NCBI RefSeq assembly: GCF_001513785.1
Contig: NZ_LNQS01000001.1
Location: forward strand, 930,001-994,000
Source: Rheinheimera sp. EpRS3
GTDB taxonomy: Bacteria > Pseudomonadota > Gammaproteobacteria > Enterobacterales > Alteromonadaceae
Length of the DNA stretch: 64,000 nt
Reading direction: 5' to 3'
Shown here: positions 7,511-18,100 of the stretch, in pieces
Numbering within the stretch: position 1 is the stretch's first letter
How the letters are laid out: every line of letters starts with the position of its first letter
Program-made: the position numbers and the translations under genes
The notes under the pieces: generated by a model
Databases searched by the model: none
What the model was told of the DNA's origin: nothing
What the model saw: the letters and a program-made list of their open reading frames with translations, nothing else

Positions 7511-7519
7511 GTTATGTAC
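7511..7519 (+). other. possible cassette core site before orphan lipoprotein
   Basis: GCGTTATGTAC carries the GTTATGT core used by the attC at 5657 and stands 32 bases before the ribosome-binding site of the 184-residue lipoprotein gene. No good matching 3' core is seen after that gene (ACATCACAA at about 8113 is degenerate). It is therefore only a candidate boundary. Confidence 0.35.
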
Positions 7520-7550
7520 TGAATTAAATCAACAATATGGAGAGTTTTAA

Positions 7551-8105
7551 GTGTTAAAAAAATATTTTTTAGTTATATCAGCCTTGCTTTTAACTGCTTG
7601 TAGCAGTATGAAAGTTGCTCAACTGGATCCAACCACTGGGCGCTTTCCGACGAAAAATCAAGCTACTATAGTTAAAAGTTCCCCTGTCGATCTTGACTCG
7701 ATGAAGTCATTACTGTTGTTGCCAGACAATGACTTCGTCAAAGGCCAGATCGGAAATATTAATTATTTTAATGCAACAATTACTTTAGATGATTTAGAAA
7801 CGCTGATCATTCAAAACGATCTAACTGAAGAAGTTCCATCTGTGCGTGAAAAAATAGGAATCAACAAAGCGTATAAAGCATATAAACCTTTTTTATGGCT
7901 GAGATTTGATACCAGAAGAGAAAATGGCAAGGAGTACGCCCAGTTTATTCTTACGAAGCCAGATACTTTGGAGGATATTTTCGTCGTTGAAAAACATCTC
8001 GACTACGTTTGGGCTGGAGTTAATGACCAAAATACTTGGTACCCATTGTTTAATGCCATCGTTGATTACATTGACGAAAACTCCAAAACATGGAGTCTGA
8101 AATAA
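7551..8105 (+). CDS. orphan lipoprotein, unknown function
   Basis: A 184-residue protein starting at GTG after a GGAGAG ribosome-binding site. The N-terminus is a lipoprotein signal (ALLLTACSSMK, lipid-modified Cys about residue 17). The mature part is acidic to neutral with mixed alpha/beta character and many aromatic residues (LWLRFDTRR, WYPLF). No domain is recognised. Base composition is clearly lower in G+C than the flanking housekeeping genes, and a cassette-like core site precedes it, so it is probably acquired. Confidence 0.6.
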   Translation: MLKKYFLVISALLLTACSSMKVAQLDPTTGRFPTKNQATIVKSSPVDLDSMKSLLLLPDNDFVKGQIGNINYFNATITLDDLETLIIQNDLTEEVPSVREKIGINKAYKAYKPFLWLRFDTRRENGKEYAQFILTKPDTLEDIFVVEKHLDYVWAGVNDQNTWYPLFNAIVDYIDENSKTWSLK

Positions 8106-8153
8106 ACACTCACATCACAAACTCGCTCCATTCGGTAACTTAGATAGTAACGC

Positions 8154-8178
8154 AGCGGCACTTCGCGATTGTGCCGCT
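8154..8178. other. hairpin after orphan lipoprotein gene
   Basis: AGCGGCAC and GTGCCGCT flank a 9-base loop and are followed by ATGTC rather than T residues. The GCTATGT at 8176-8182 resembles the degenerate core site at 56130. It may be a terminator or the remains of a cassette recombination site. Confidence 0.35.
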
Positions 8179-8287
8179 ATGTCATCGCCCGAAAGCTTGG
8201 TGTAGTTTTTCTTTGGAGTAATGATAATTGGGGGCAGATAAAAATTAAAACTTGCTGCTGGCTACGCTATAACTTTCGGAGGGGCTT

Positions 8288-8983
8288 TTGACCTGTAAGC
8301 TTTATTTAATACCTGGCACAATGTGCAACGAAAAGTTATGGGCGCAAGTGCTGTCTTACTTGCATAGCTCAGTTGAGCTGGTTTATCTGAACATCCCGCG
8401 GGAAAAGAACTTCGACGAGCTGGCTGAGCACTTTAACAAGTTATTTGCTGGCGATAGCGTAAATCTGGTTGGCTTTTCGCTTGGTGGCTATATCGCAACC
8501 TATTTCTCGTTGCGGTACCCGCAGCGCGTAAACAAGTTATTTGTCATATCCAATAGCCCTACCAGCTTGTCCTCAGCAGAGCTAAATCAGCGAAAAGACA
8601 CCCTACAGTTGGTGAAGAAATATGGCTATAAAGGTATTAGCAGGCACAGGGCTAAAACATTACTGGATGCTGGCAGCCAAATAGATCGCCTTACAGATAT
8701 CATCTTAGAAATGGACAACGACCTAGGTGAAGCTGAGTTTATCAGCCAGTACCAATACACTTCAAACAGAATGGATTTGTCTGCCAGGGTAAATGAGCTA
8801 CCACGCCATACATGTTTTTACTACAGCGTTGGCGACAGCTTAGTAAGTGCTCAGTGGCTTAATGAGATTAGCAAAGCAAACCCCAAACTGTCAGTTATAA
8901 GCACCGCAGGTTCAGGCCATATGCTGCCACTGGAAAAGCCCCGCGAGTTAGCAGAATACCTGAATGATTGGGCGCAGTTATAA
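8288..8983 (+). CDS. alpha/beta-hydrolase fold protein
   Basis: A 231-residue cytoplasmic hydrolase starting at TTG, with GGAGGGG just upstream. Visible elements: oxyanion region LIPGTMCNEKLW (residues 6-17), nucleophile elbow GFSLGGYIA (Ser about residue 61), acid candidate near YYSVGDSLV (Asp about 182), and the C-terminal His in GSGHMLPLE (about residue 212). This is the complete Ser-Asp-His order of carboxylesterases and related enzymes. Substrate unknown. It stands at the edge of the accessory segment and may belong to either side. Confidence 0.8.
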   Translation: MTCKLYLIPGTMCNEKLWAQVLSYLHSSVELVYLNIPREKNFDELAEHFNKLFAGDSVNLVGFSLGGYIATYFSLRYPQRVNKLFVISNSPTSLSSAELNQRKDTLQLVKKYGYKGISRHRAKTLLDAGSQIDRLTDIILEMDNDLGEAEFISQYQYTSNRMDLSARVNELPRHTCFYYSVGDSLVSAQWLNEISKANPKLSVISTAGSGHMLPLEKPRELAEYLNDWAQL

Positions 8984-9040
8984 AACCGAGCGAAGTAACA
9001 GACTATATTTCAGCAAGGCATAGACCAGCATTGACTGGCC

Positions 9041-9373
9041 TCAGACGATAAGGCCATAAATCGCTACAACAATAGCAATAACAGACACCATGCTGCTGCC
9101 CAGCACCAGCGTTTTATAAGTAGCAACCTGCCGCTGTGCTTCTACTGATGCCTCTTCGGCAGAGGTAATAACCTTTTGCAATTGCTCGGCAATAATATGC
9201 AGTGATTGCGCATTTTTCGTTACCGCATCCTGTAACTCTGTAATTTGCTGTGCCACCACCGGGTCTGATTTGGCCACTTCAGATTTAGAGGTAAAAGCCG
9301 GAATAGCGCTAGTGGCTATTGTTGTCAGATAGGGCGCAAGTGCTTTGATAAGTGGAATAAATTGTATTGCCAT
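9041..9373 (-). CDS. small membrane protein with coiled coil, unknown
   Basis: A 110-residue protein. Residues 8-28 are mildly hydrophobic. A heptad-like stretch follows (about 38-85: QQITELQDAVTKNAQSL, LQKVITSAEEASVEAQ), and a clear membrane segment ends the chain (about 89-110). It is probably a C-terminally anchored, oligomeric inner-membrane protein. No family recognised. Monocistronic. Confidence 0.5.
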   Translation of the reverse strand: MAIQFIPLIKALAPYLTTIATSAIPAFTSKSEVAKSDPVVAQQITELQDAVTKNAQSLHIIAEQLQKVITSAEEASVEAQRQVATYKTLVLGSSMVSVIAIVVAIYGLIV

Positions 9374-9506
9374 AAGTTACCCTGATAAGTTGCCACGCCA
9401 AAAGCATTTTACTCAAAATAGCCGGTAACGCCTTTTTCAGCAATCGTTTAGCAGCCATCACCATGATTGGCTGTAGCGCAAAACTGACAATCAGTCCTTA
9501 TTATTT

Positions 9507-9530
9507 AGCCATCTAAACGTATAGAAGTTG
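9507..9530 (+). promoter_or_regulatory. MetJ operator (three tandem met boxes)
   Basis: Three consecutive 8-mers, AGCCATCT, AAACGTAT and AGAAGTTG, match the met-box consensus AGACGTCT at 6, 6 and 5 positions. They lie 57 bases before the metA start. MetJ with S-adenosylmethionine binds tandem met boxes cooperatively and represses methionine genes; this fits the operon below. MetJ itself is not in the window. Confidence 0.6.
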
Positions 9531-9586
9531 ACTTTGCAGTGCATTTTACGCAAAGTAGCGGCTATGTCAGTTAACCGGGTGTGGCT

Positions 9587-10513
9587 ATGCCTATTAAAGT
9601 GATCGATCAGTTGCCGGCGGTGGAAGCCTTGTCGGCCGAAAATGTGTTTGTAATGACCGAAAGCCGGGCGCAGTCGCAGGATATCCGGCCGCTGAAAATT
9701 GCTATTTTAAATTTAATGCCAAATAAAATTGCCACTGAAATTCAGCTATTGCGTTTGCTGGCCAACAGCCCGCTGCAGGTAGATGTCGATTTGCTGCGCA
9801 TTGACGATCATGTCAGCAAAAACACGCCACCAAGCCATTTAAATTGCTTTTATCGCTATTTCTCTGAAGTACAACAGCAAAAATATGATGGCTTAATTAT
9901 TACCGGCGCGCCGCTGGGGCTGGTCGATTATGAAGACGTTACCTACTGGGCGCAGTTTGGCGATATTCTGCGCTGGGCCGATAACAATGTTACCTCCACC
10001 TTGTTTTTATGCTGGGCGGCGCATGCCGCCTTGTATCAGTATTATGGTTTACAGCGCGAAATCCGCGGTGAAAAATTATCCGGCGTGTACTGGCAACAGG
10101 TCAGCCAGCCGTTGTGCCCATTGGTGCGCGGTTTTGATGACGAGTTTTTAGTGCCGCACTCGCGTTATGCTCAGGTGCCGAAGCAAAAGTACCAGCAGCA
10201 CGCTGACTTACATATCCTGGCCGAGGCCGATGTCACCGGCGCTTATTTATTGCAAAACAGCAGTGGCAGTCGGGTATTTGTTACCGGCCACCCGGAGTAT
10301 GATTTAAGTACGCTGGACGAAGAGTATCAGCGCGATGTCGCTGCCGGTGTCGCGGCCAAATTACCGGAAAATTATTACCGCCACAATGACCCCTTGCAGG
10401 GGCCGCAAAAGCTGTGGCAAAGTCACGCCTTTTTACTGTTTAGCAACTGGCTGAACTATTATGTCTACCAGGCCACGCCGTTTGAGCTAAGCCAGATTGG
10501 TCGTAACACCTAA
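9587..10513 (+). CDS. metA: homoserine O-succinyltransferase
   Basis: First committed enzyme of methionine synthesis: it transfers a succinyl (in some family members acetyl) group from CoA to L-homoserine, in the cytoplasm. 308 residues, close to the 309 of E. coli MetA. The catalytic Cys is in LFLCWAAHAALYQYYG (about 142), the GEKLSGVY substrate segment follows, and the His/Glu motif is in VTGHPEYDLSTL. I chose the ATG at 9587 over the GTG two codons upstream because MPIKVID matches the family start. metH follows after 27 bases, so the three genes form a methionine operon behind the met boxes at 9507. Confidence 0.95.
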   Translation: MPIKVIDQLPAVEALSAENVFVMTESRAQSQDIRPLKIAILNLMPNKIATEIQLLRLLANSPLQVDVDLLRIDDHVSKNTPPSHLNCFYRYFSEVQQQKYDGLIITGAPLGLVDYEDVTYWAQFGDILRWADNNVTSTLFLCWAAHAALYQYYGLQREIRGEKLSGVYWQQVSQPLCPLVRGFDDEFLVPHSRYAQVPKQKYQQHADLHILAEADVTGAYLLQNSSGSRVFVTGHPEYDLSTLDEEYQRDVAAGVAAKLPENYYRHNDPLQGPQKLWQSHAFLLFSNWLNYYVYQATPFELSQIGRNT

Positions 10514-10540
10514 GTTACTGATTATTAAAACGAGCATTTT

Positions 10541-11605
10541 ATGACTGCAAGACTGACGCCTGACCATTTTCGTAAGCTGTTATCTGAGCGTATTTTCATT
10601 CTTGATGGCGCTATGGGCACCATGATCCAGCAGCACCGCCTGGAAGAGGCCGATTACCGCGGCAGCGAATTTGCTAACTGGCCCTGTGATGTAAAAGGCA
10701 ATAATGATTTACTGGTATTAAGTCAGCCGGATCTGATAGCCGATATTCACCGTCAGTACCTGCTGGCCGGTGCCGATATTGTTGAAACAAACAGCTTTAA
10801 TGCCACGCCTATTGCGATGGCCGATTACCAGATGGAAGCCTTGTCAGCACGAATTAACCACGAAGCGGCCGCGTTGGCGCGGAAAGTTTGTGATGAAGTG
10901 ACCGCACTTGAACCACATAAACCGCGCTTTGTTGCCGGTGTGTTAGGGCCAACTAACCGCACCGCGTCGATATCGCCGGATGTGAATGACCCGGGCTTTC
11001 GCAATGTCAGCTTTGATGAGTTAGTGGACGCCTATACCGAATCGACCCACGCTTTAATCGAAGGTGGCGCCGACATTATTATGCTGGAAACTATCTTTGA
11101 TACCCTAAATGCCAAGGCGGCGGCTTTTGCGGTGCTAAAAGTATTTGATGAAGTCGGCTTTAAACTCCCGGTGATGATCTCCGGCACCATTACCGATGCC
11201 TCCGGCCGTACTTTGTCCGGCCAGACTACCGAAGCCTTTTATCACAGCCTGGCCCATGTTGAGCCGGTGTGTTTTGGCCTTAACTGCGCTTTAGGGCCGG
11301 ATTTATTGCGGCCTTATGTCGAGACGCTGTCTGGTGTATCAGAAGCTTATGTGTCGGTGCACCCTAACGCCGGCCTGCCAAATGAATTTGGCGAATACGA
11401 TTTAGGCGCCACCGAGATGGCCACTGAAATTAGCGATTGGGCCAAACAGGGCTTTCTCAATATTGTTGGTGGTTGCTGCGGCACCACGCCGGAGCATATT
11501 AAAGCCATCGCCGAGGCAGTAAAGGATGCACCGGCCCGCCAACCTAAAGCGCCGAACCATAGTTTTCATTTAGCCGGCCTTGAAGCCTTTTCTCTGGAGT
11601 GGTAA
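10541..11605 (+). CDS. metH: methionine synthase, homocysteine-binding half (split MetH)
   Basis: A 354-residue protein equal to the N-terminal homocysteine S-methyltransferase barrel of cobalamin-dependent methionine synthase. [11 protein letters not shown] opens the barrel. The zinc ligands are all present: Cys in [10 protein letters not shown] (about 246) and the Cys pair in [11 protein letters not shown] (about 309-310). The chain ends with TAA exactly in the linker that joins this barrel to the folate barrel in one-piece MetH. Its stop overlaps the next start as TAATG, giving translational coupling. Together the two proteins provide all four MetH modules. Confidence 0.93.
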   Translation: MTARLTPDHFRKLLSERIFILDGAMGTMIQQHRLEEADYRGSEFANWPCDVKGNNDLLVLSQPDLIADIHRQYLLAGADIVETNSFNATPIAMADYQMEALSARINHEAAALARKVCDEVTALEPHKPRFVAGVLGPTNRTASISPDVNDPGFRNVSFDELVDAYTESTHALIEGGADIIMLETIFDTLNAKAAAFAVLKVFDEVGFKLPVMISGTITDASGRTLSGQTTEAFYHSLAHVEPVCFGLNCALGPDLLRPYVETLSGVSEAYVSVHPNAGLPNEFGEYDLGATEMATEISDWAKQGFLNIVGGCCGTTPEHIKAIAEAVKDAPARQPKAPNHSFHLAGLEAFSLEW

Positions 11606-14226
11606 TGCGACAACAGGCCCGATTTATCAACGTTGGCGAGCGGACTAACGTTACCGGCTCAGCCAGATTCAAAAAGCTGATTTTAAACGGCGACTACGAG
11701 GCGGCGCTTGATGTGGCGCGGCAACAAGTTGAAAGCGGCGCGCAAATCATTGATATCAATATGGATGAGGCCATGCTCGACAGCAAGGCCGCCATGGTGC
11801 GTTACCTGCAGCTGCTGGCCTCAGAGCCGGATATATCGCGGGTGCCGATTATGGTCGACTCGTCGAAATGGGAAGTTATCGAAGCGGCGTTAAAATGCAT
11901 TCAGGGCAAGGCTGTTGTTAACTCTATTTCACTAAAAGAAGGCGAAGTACCGTTTTTACACCAGGCACGTTTATTACGCCGCTATGGGGCTGCAGTAGTG
12001 GTGATGGCGTTTGACGAACAGGGCCAGGCCGATACCAAAGCGCGCAAAGTCGAGATTTGCCAGCGCGCTTATAAAATCCTCACTGAGCAAATTGGTTTTC
12101 CGCCAGAAGACATTATTTTTGACCCGAATATCTTTGCTGTCGCCACCGGTATTGAAGAGCACAACAACTATGCGGTCGACTTTATTGAAGCTACCCGCGA
12201 GATAAAGTGTTTGTGCCCGCATGCGAAAATCTCCGGCGGTGTATCCAATGTGTCGTTCTCGTTTCGCGGCAATGATGCGGTGCGCGAAGCCATTCACTCA
12301 GTATTTTTATACCACGCTATTGGCGCCGGTATGGATATGGGCATTGTTAATGCCGGCCAGCTTACCGTGTATGACGATATTCCTGCATTATTAAAAGAGC
12401 GGGTAGAGGACGTTATTCTTAACCGGCGCGATGATGCCACCGAGCGGCTGCTGGAGATTGCCGCCCAGTTTAAAGGCGATGGCAGCGTGGCAGAAAAAAT
12501 CGATGATGCCTGGCGCAGCCTGCCGGTTAACAAACGGTTGGAGCATGCGCTGGTTAAAGGCATTACCGACTTTATCGAGATCGACACTGAAGAGGCGCGG
12601 CAACAGGCGGAAAAACCGCTGCATGTGATTGAAGGGCCTTTAATGGACGGCATGAACGTGGTCGGCGATTTGTTTGGCGAAGGCAAGATGTTTCTGCCAC
12701 AAGTGGTGAAATCGGCGCGGGTAATGAAAAAGGCTGTGGCCTATTTGCAGCCCTACATTGAGCTGGAAAAAGAAGGCGGTCGGGCCCAGGGCAAGGTACT
12801 GTTGGCCACGGTAAAAGGCGATGTGCATGATATCGGCAAAAACATTGTTGGTGTGGTGCTGCAGTGTAATAACTTTGAAGTGATAGATCTTGGCGTAATG
12901 GTGCCCTGCGCCGAGTTGTTGCGCGTGGCCAAAGAGCGTGATGTGGATGTGATTGGTTTATCCGGCCTGATTACGCCGTCACTGGATGAAATGGTGCATG
13001 TGGCCAAAGAGATGACGCGCCTGGGTTTTACCCAGCCGCTGTTAATTGGCGGCGCCACCACCTCAAAAGCCCACACTGCAGTAAAAATAGAACCCAATTA
13101 TGCCAACGGTGTGGTGTATGTACCCAACGCGTCGCGCAGTGTGTCGGTGGTGCAATCGTTAATTACGCCCGATAGCAAAGCCGATTATTTAGCGCGGATT
13201 AAAAACGAATATGTAGTGGCGCGCGAGCAACATGCCCGTAGCCGGCCTGGTGAAAAGCTGCTTAGTTTAGCTGAGGCTAAAGCGAATAAATTCCAGCTTG
13301 ATTTAACTAAGGTAGCACCAGCGCCAAAGCAATCGGGCGTGCACTTATGGCCGGATGTTGATCTTAATATTTTGCGCGACTATATCGACTGGACACCGTT
13401 CTTTTTAACCTGGCAGTTATCCGGCAAATACCCGGCGATTTTAAACCATGCTGAAGTCGGCATAGAAGCGCGTAAGCTGTTTAAAGACGCCAATGCGATG
13501 CTTGACAGCATGATTAACGGCGGCCATGTCAAAGGCAAGGCAGTGTTTGGTTTGTTTCCGGCTAATAGTGATGGCGAAGATATAGTGGTGTACACCGATG
13601 AGACGCGCAGCGTTGAAAAAGCCCGTTTATATAACCTGCGCCAGCAGTTACAGCTGAGAAATAATGCACCCAATTGCAGCCTGGCTGATTTTATTGCGCC
13701 GGTTGATAGTGGTGTTAAAGATTATATTGGTGGCTTTGCCGTTAGCACCGGCTTTGGCGCTGATGAGTTCGCCGCCAAATTTGCTGCTGAACATGATGAT
13801 TACAACAGCATTATGGTAAAAGCGTTGGCCGACCGTTTAGCTGAAGCGCTGGCCGAATACCTGCATTTAAAAGTTCGGCGTGAGTATTGGGGCTATGCCG
13901 CCGATGAGACACTTGATAACGAGCAGCTTATTCGCGAGTTGTATCAGGGCATCCGCCCGGCACCGGGTTACCCGGCCTGCCCGGAGCACACTGAAAAAGG
14001 CACCTTGTGGCAGCTGCTGGATGTAGAAGCGCAAACCGGCATCGTATTAACCGAAAGCTACGCCATGTGGCCGGGCGCGGCGGTAAGTGGCTGGTACTTT
14101 GGCCACCCCGACAGCAAATACTTTGCCGTCAGCAAAATTGACGTTGATCAGCTTAACGAATACGCGGTGAAAAAAGGCTGGAGCCCTGAGCAGGCGCAAA
14201 GCTGGCTAGCGCCTAACCTGCGCTAG
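11605..14226 (+). CDS. metH: methionine synthase, folate/cobalamin/activation half (split MetH)
   Basis: An 873-residue protein with the remaining MetH modules: methyltetrahydrofolate (pterin-binding) barrel from [14 protein letters not shown] (residues 5-18) to about 300; cobalamin cap and B12 domain with the [12 protein letters not shown] motif (His ligand, about residue 410); and the AdoMet-dependent reactivation domain with REYWGY and [12 protein letters not shown] (from about 570 on). A GGAG ribosome-binding site sits within the end of the preceding gene, and start and stop overlap as TAATG. E. coli MetH is one chain of about 1,227 residues; the two halves here add up to the same length. 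Confidence 0.94.
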   Translation: MRQQARFINVGERTNVTGSARFKKLILNGDYEAALDVARQQVESGAQIIDINMDEAMLDSKAAMVRYLQLLASEPDISRVPIMVDSSKWEVIEAALKCIQGKAVVNSISLKEGEVPFLHQARLLRRYGAAVVVMAFDEQGQADTKARKVEICQRAYKILTEQIGFPPEDIIFDPNIFAVATGIEEHNNYAVDFIEATREIKCLCPHAKISGGVSNVSFSFRGNDAVREAIHSVFLYHAIGAGMDMGIVNAGQLTVYDDIPALLKERVEDVILNRRDDATERLLEIAAQFKGDGSVAEKIDDAWRSLPVNKRLEHALVKGITDFIEIDTEEARQQAEKPLHVIEGPLMDGMNVVGDLFGEGKMFLPQVVKSARVMKKAVAYLQPYIELEKEGGRAQGKVLLATVKGDVHDIGKNIVGVVLQCNNFEVIDLGVMVPCAELLRVAKERDVDVIGLSGLITPSLDEMVHVAKEMTRLGFTQPLLIGGATTSKAHTAVKIEPNYANGVVYVPNASRSVSVVQSLITPDSKADYLARIKNEYVVAREQHARSRPGEKLLSLAEAKANKFQLDLTKVAPAPKQSGVHLWPDVDLNILRDYIDWTPFFLTWQLSGKYPAILNHAEVGIEARKLFKDANAMLDSMINGGHVKGKAVFGLFPANSDGEDIVVYTDETRSVEKARLYNLRQQLQLRNNAPNCSLADFIAPVDSGVKDYIGGFAVSTGFGADEFAAKFAAEHDDYNSIMVKALADRLAEALAEYLHLKVRREYWGYAADETLDNEQLIRELYQGIRPAPGYPACPEHTEKGTLWQLLDVEAQTGIVLTESYAMWPGAAVSGWYFGHPDSKYFAVSKIDVDQLNEYAVKKGWSPEQAQSWLAPNLR

Positions 14227-14373
14227 TGCGCTAGCCTGCATGCAGCAATAACGCGGCTAAGTGTTTGTTATAAAATAAAACATCGTTGTTTCTGCTATAG
14301 CAAATAGCTTGCATTTGCTCCGCGCTGTCGGGTAAAACCGTCTAAGCTTAATAAAAAGTATGGCGGAGTGCGT

Positions 14374-15162
14374 ATGGCCGGAAAAGGATGGGTAGTAGCT
14401 TGCCTGCTGGTATGTCAGTCTGTGTGGGCTGCCCCGCTTAACGTGTTGGTGGGGCAACATAAACCGCCGTATATTAAGCTGGATACTGTCAGCGGTTATG
14501 AAATTGAGCTGCTGCGTGAAGTAGTCAGGCGCATGGGCTATGAAGCAAAGTTTACTTTTTTACCCAACTCCCGCATTCGCAGTCAGTTGGAAAGTGGCTT
14601 TGGTGATATTGCCAGTTTGCAGCCTAATGAGCCGGATGAACCCGGATTATTTTTCTCCCAGCCTTATATTCGCTATCAGAACGTGGTGGTTGCACGGCAA
14701 AGCGATGAGTTAACCCTGCAACATCCTGCTGATATGGCGTTGCTGACTACCGTTGCGTTTCAGGGCGCGACGGTGGTGCTTGGAGCTGACTACCGCGATG
14801 CAATGGCGTTACAGCCGGGCTATCTGGAAACGGTGGATCAGCAAGCTCAGGTTGAAATGTTGTTTAGCGGCCGCGTTAAAGCAATAGTGCTGGATCGGAA
14901 TATCTTTACCTACCATCAGCAACAATCAAAACGTGCACTGCCGGCAGTTATTCACGAGCTGTTTGGCTCGACCTTATACCGGGCAGCTTTTCGTGATCCG
15001 GTGTTGCAGCGTCGTTTTGATCAGGCGTTACTCAGCGTACTGCTGGATAACTGGTACGAGCAACTGCAGTTAAAATACCTGTTGCAGCTTAACCAGGAAC
15101 TGCCAAACCGGTTTTATTGCAACGACATACAAGCCGTCAGCACACAGCAACCGGCTGGCTAA
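14374..15162 (+). CDS. periplasmic solute-binding protein (SBP_bac_3 type)
   Basis: A 262-residue secreted protein with a Sec signal peptide ([15 protein letters not shown], cleavage about residue 18). The mature part opens with [15 protein letters not shown] and [17 protein letters not shown], the classic start of extracellular amino-acid-type binding proteins of family 3. No transporter permease is adjacent, so it may feed a sensor rather than an ABC importer. I start at ATG 14374 because GGAG lies five bases before it and overlaps the alternative GTG. Its stop overlaps the stop of the convergent hybrid kinase by four bases. Confidence 0.8.
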   Translation: MAGKGWVVACLLVCQSVWAAPLNVLVGQHKPPYIKLDTVSGYEIELLREVVRRMGYEAKFTFLPNSRIRSQLESGFGDIASLQPNEPDEPGLFFSQPYIRYQNVVVARQSDELTLQHPADMALLTTVAFQGATVVLGADYRDAMALQPGYLETVDQQAQVEMLFSGRVKAIVLDRNIFTYHQQQSKRALPAVIHELFGSTLYRAAFRDPVLQRRFDQALLSVLLDNWYEQLQLKYLLQLNQELPNRFYCNDIQAVSTQQPAG

Positions 15163-18100
15163 CGCCATTGCTCCAGCAGTGCAGCCAGCATAGTGGCGTC
15201 TATCGGTTTAGTTAGCATGTCATTCATGCCAGCCTGCAGGCATTGCTGGCGCACATGCTCAGAATGATGCGCTGTCATGGCGATAATCGGGGTCTGTGTA
15301 TAGTTATGATGCTGGCGTAATTGGCGTGCCGTGTCATAGCCGTTAAGCCCCGGCATTTCTATATCCATTAATACTAAGCTGATGGTGTGTTGCGTGGCGA
15401 ACTGTAATGCCTGTCCGCCATTGTTGGCGCTAATTACTTTATGTCCGAGTTTTTGCAGAATAATTTGCGCCAGTGCCTGATTAAAATAATTGTCTTCTAC
15501 CAGTAGCACTGTGTGCTGAAATGTTTTGTCGTCAGCCAGTTGCAGTGGCGACGGGGCCGCAGGTTCCAGGCTGTCGGCACTGGCCGCACTAAATTGCACA
15601 GCAAAGCTAAAGCTGCTGCCCTGGCCTTCGGCAGTCTGAACATTAAGTTTGCTGCCCATTAGTGTTAGCAGGCGCTGACAAATGGTCAGGCCCAGGCCGG
15701 TGCCACCGTATTTGCGGCTGATAGAGCTATCAGCCTGGCTAAAAGCGGTAAACAAGCGGGCTTGCTGCGTTTCGCTAATGCCAATGCCGGTGTCGGTGAC
15801 GGTAAACTGCAACAGGCATTTATCAGCATTGCCGATCGGGCTTACTGTCAGGCTGACACTGCCGCGCTCGGTAAATTTAATGGCGTTACTGAGTAAGTTA
15901 ATTAATACCTGGCTGAGTCGCAGCGCATCGCCTTTCAGCACCGGTGGGATATTGTTATCCAGTTCCAGCGAGAAATTCAGCCACTTTTGTTGCAACTGGG
16001 CGCTGAACATATCGGTAACCTGCAAAATGGTTTGTTGCAGATTAAACGGTGCTTGCTCCAGCTCCAGCTTACCGGCTTCTATTTTGGAAAAATCCAGAAT
16101 GTCATTAATAATACTTAATAAAATTTTGCCGGAAGCACGAATTTTAGCCAGATAACTTTGCTGGGTTTTAGCATCCTGGCTGTGCTGCGCCAGTTCGGCA
16201 AAACCGAGTACGGCATTTAGCGGTGTGCGCAGTTCATGGCTCATATTGGCAAGAAACTCGCTTTTAGCTGCCGTAGCCGACTCTGCCGTGTGTTTAGCTT
16301 GTTGTAACTGCTGCATAGTGTGTTGCAGGTGCAGCGTGCGTTGCTCTATCAAGGTGGTAAGTTGCTGTTTTTCAGCCGTTAGCTGATGGGTGCGCCATTT
16401 TAGCAGCAGATATATTAAAGCCGCAGCCAGCAGCGCGTACAGCAACCAGGCCAGTGGGCTGGCGTACCATGGGTGGGCAATATGAATATTCAGCGGTGCC
16501 GATAACTGCAGGTTACCCTGATAATCCAGGCTGCGTACCATAAACTGGTAGTCGCCGGCGGGCAGGTTGGTGTAATCACGGTATAACTCGTTGCTCCAGC
16601 CCGACCAGTTTTTATCGTGGCCTTGTAATTTCACCTGAAACTGCGGCAAAAATAAGTGGCTGAAGTTGGGGCTGGCGTATTCAAAACGCAGCTCTGTGCT
16701 GGCTGCATCCAGTTTTAGCCGCTTAGGTAAAGTGCCGCCACTGTAGAAAATATCGCCGTCGAGTGTTCTGAGTTGCCGTATTAACGGCAGCCGCGGCGGC
16801 AGGTTGCGATGCTCTGTAATAGCAAAGCGGAAAATGCCTTCTGCGCCGCCAAACCAAATAACATTTTGCTGATCAATCAGCAGCGTATCGAGCGGAATAT
16901 CCTGCAGTGGTAGCAATGAGGAAGCCTGCCAGCGATATAAGCCATTATCGTCGGCAAATAATACTCCGGCCTGACGGCTGCCGGTAATGTTGTCCCATGT
17001 TAGTAGCCAGAGATTATTGTGTTGGTCGATTTGTGGATAACGCACCCAGGGTTGGGTATCCGGAAAGGCTGCGCCCAGCACCTTGTCGGGGACAAATTGC
17101 GCGCTTTGGCTGTCAAAACGGTAAAAGCCGCTGACAGTAGCAAACAGCAGTTGTTGTTTGTACCAATGCACTGAGTTGCGGTTTTCGCTGGGCAGGCCAG
17201 TGCTTCGGTTAAAGCGTTTTACCACCAGTGGCACCGAATTCCCGCCTTGCCAGTTTTGTGGCAAAGTGATGCGATACACACCATGTGCCAGTGTCCCCAG
17301 CCACAAATCGCCACCGGCGGTTTCATATATGCTGTTCAGATTGCCGCTAACGCCGGGTACACGGCCTTCGTTATGCCACTGGCCCTGCTCATAGCGCATA
17401 CTGGCCAGGCCATCCTGTAAACCTACAAAAACCCGCTGTGGGTTTTGCACCGACTGATAAAGCACTTTGCTGGCCAGCTCAGACGGGCGAACCAGCTTGA
17501 TTTCCTGCTGACGCAATGCATAAACGCCATTACTGTTGGCAATCAGCAGTTGCTGCTCAAAATTGATAAAGTCCCAGGTTTGTTTTTGTACTTCGCTGAT
17601 GGCTTCAAACTGATTCTGGCTGTTGCGGCGGTATAAGCCCAGGCTGGTGCCGGCATACAGCACCTCGTTGTGCTGGTATAACGACAACACATTGCCATAT
17701 AAACCACTGGCGTTGTTGTAGTACGACAGGGCAGATGATAAGTCAATTCTGCTCAGGCCGTGGTCCAACGCCAACCATAAGCCCTGCTGATGATCCTGAT
17801 AAAGCGCCCGGATGTTTTGATCTACCAGACCAAACTGTTTGGTAATGTGGCTTTTTAACCTGCCATCGGCGCTAAGAATATATAAACCATTTTGGGTGGT
17901 ACCCAGCGCAAAATCACCATTGGTTAATTTAATGCCGCTGTAAAGTAGGGCCTGGGGTAATACGTCGTCAACTTCTGTGTGCCAGTGCCTGGCGCCGGTG
18001 TTATCCAGCAAAAACAGACCCTCTTCGCGGCTACCGGCCAGTAGAGTGTCGTCGTTATAGCTTTCCAGCATAAACACACTGGTAGTAGCAAAGTGTTCAG

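Noticed and set aside
5100-8290. Prophage or insertion sequence
   Set aside because: No transposase, integrase or phage gene was found; cassette core sites explain the boundaries better.
12294-12686. 130-residue antisense frame within metH
   Set aside because: Typical Ser/Pro/Arg-rich reverse reading of a conserved coding sequence.
10541-14226. Assembly frameshift as explanation for the metH split
   Set aside because: The split is at a domain boundary, with a TAATG overlap and a suitable ribosome-binding site; a random frameshift would not give both. Raw reads would still settle it.
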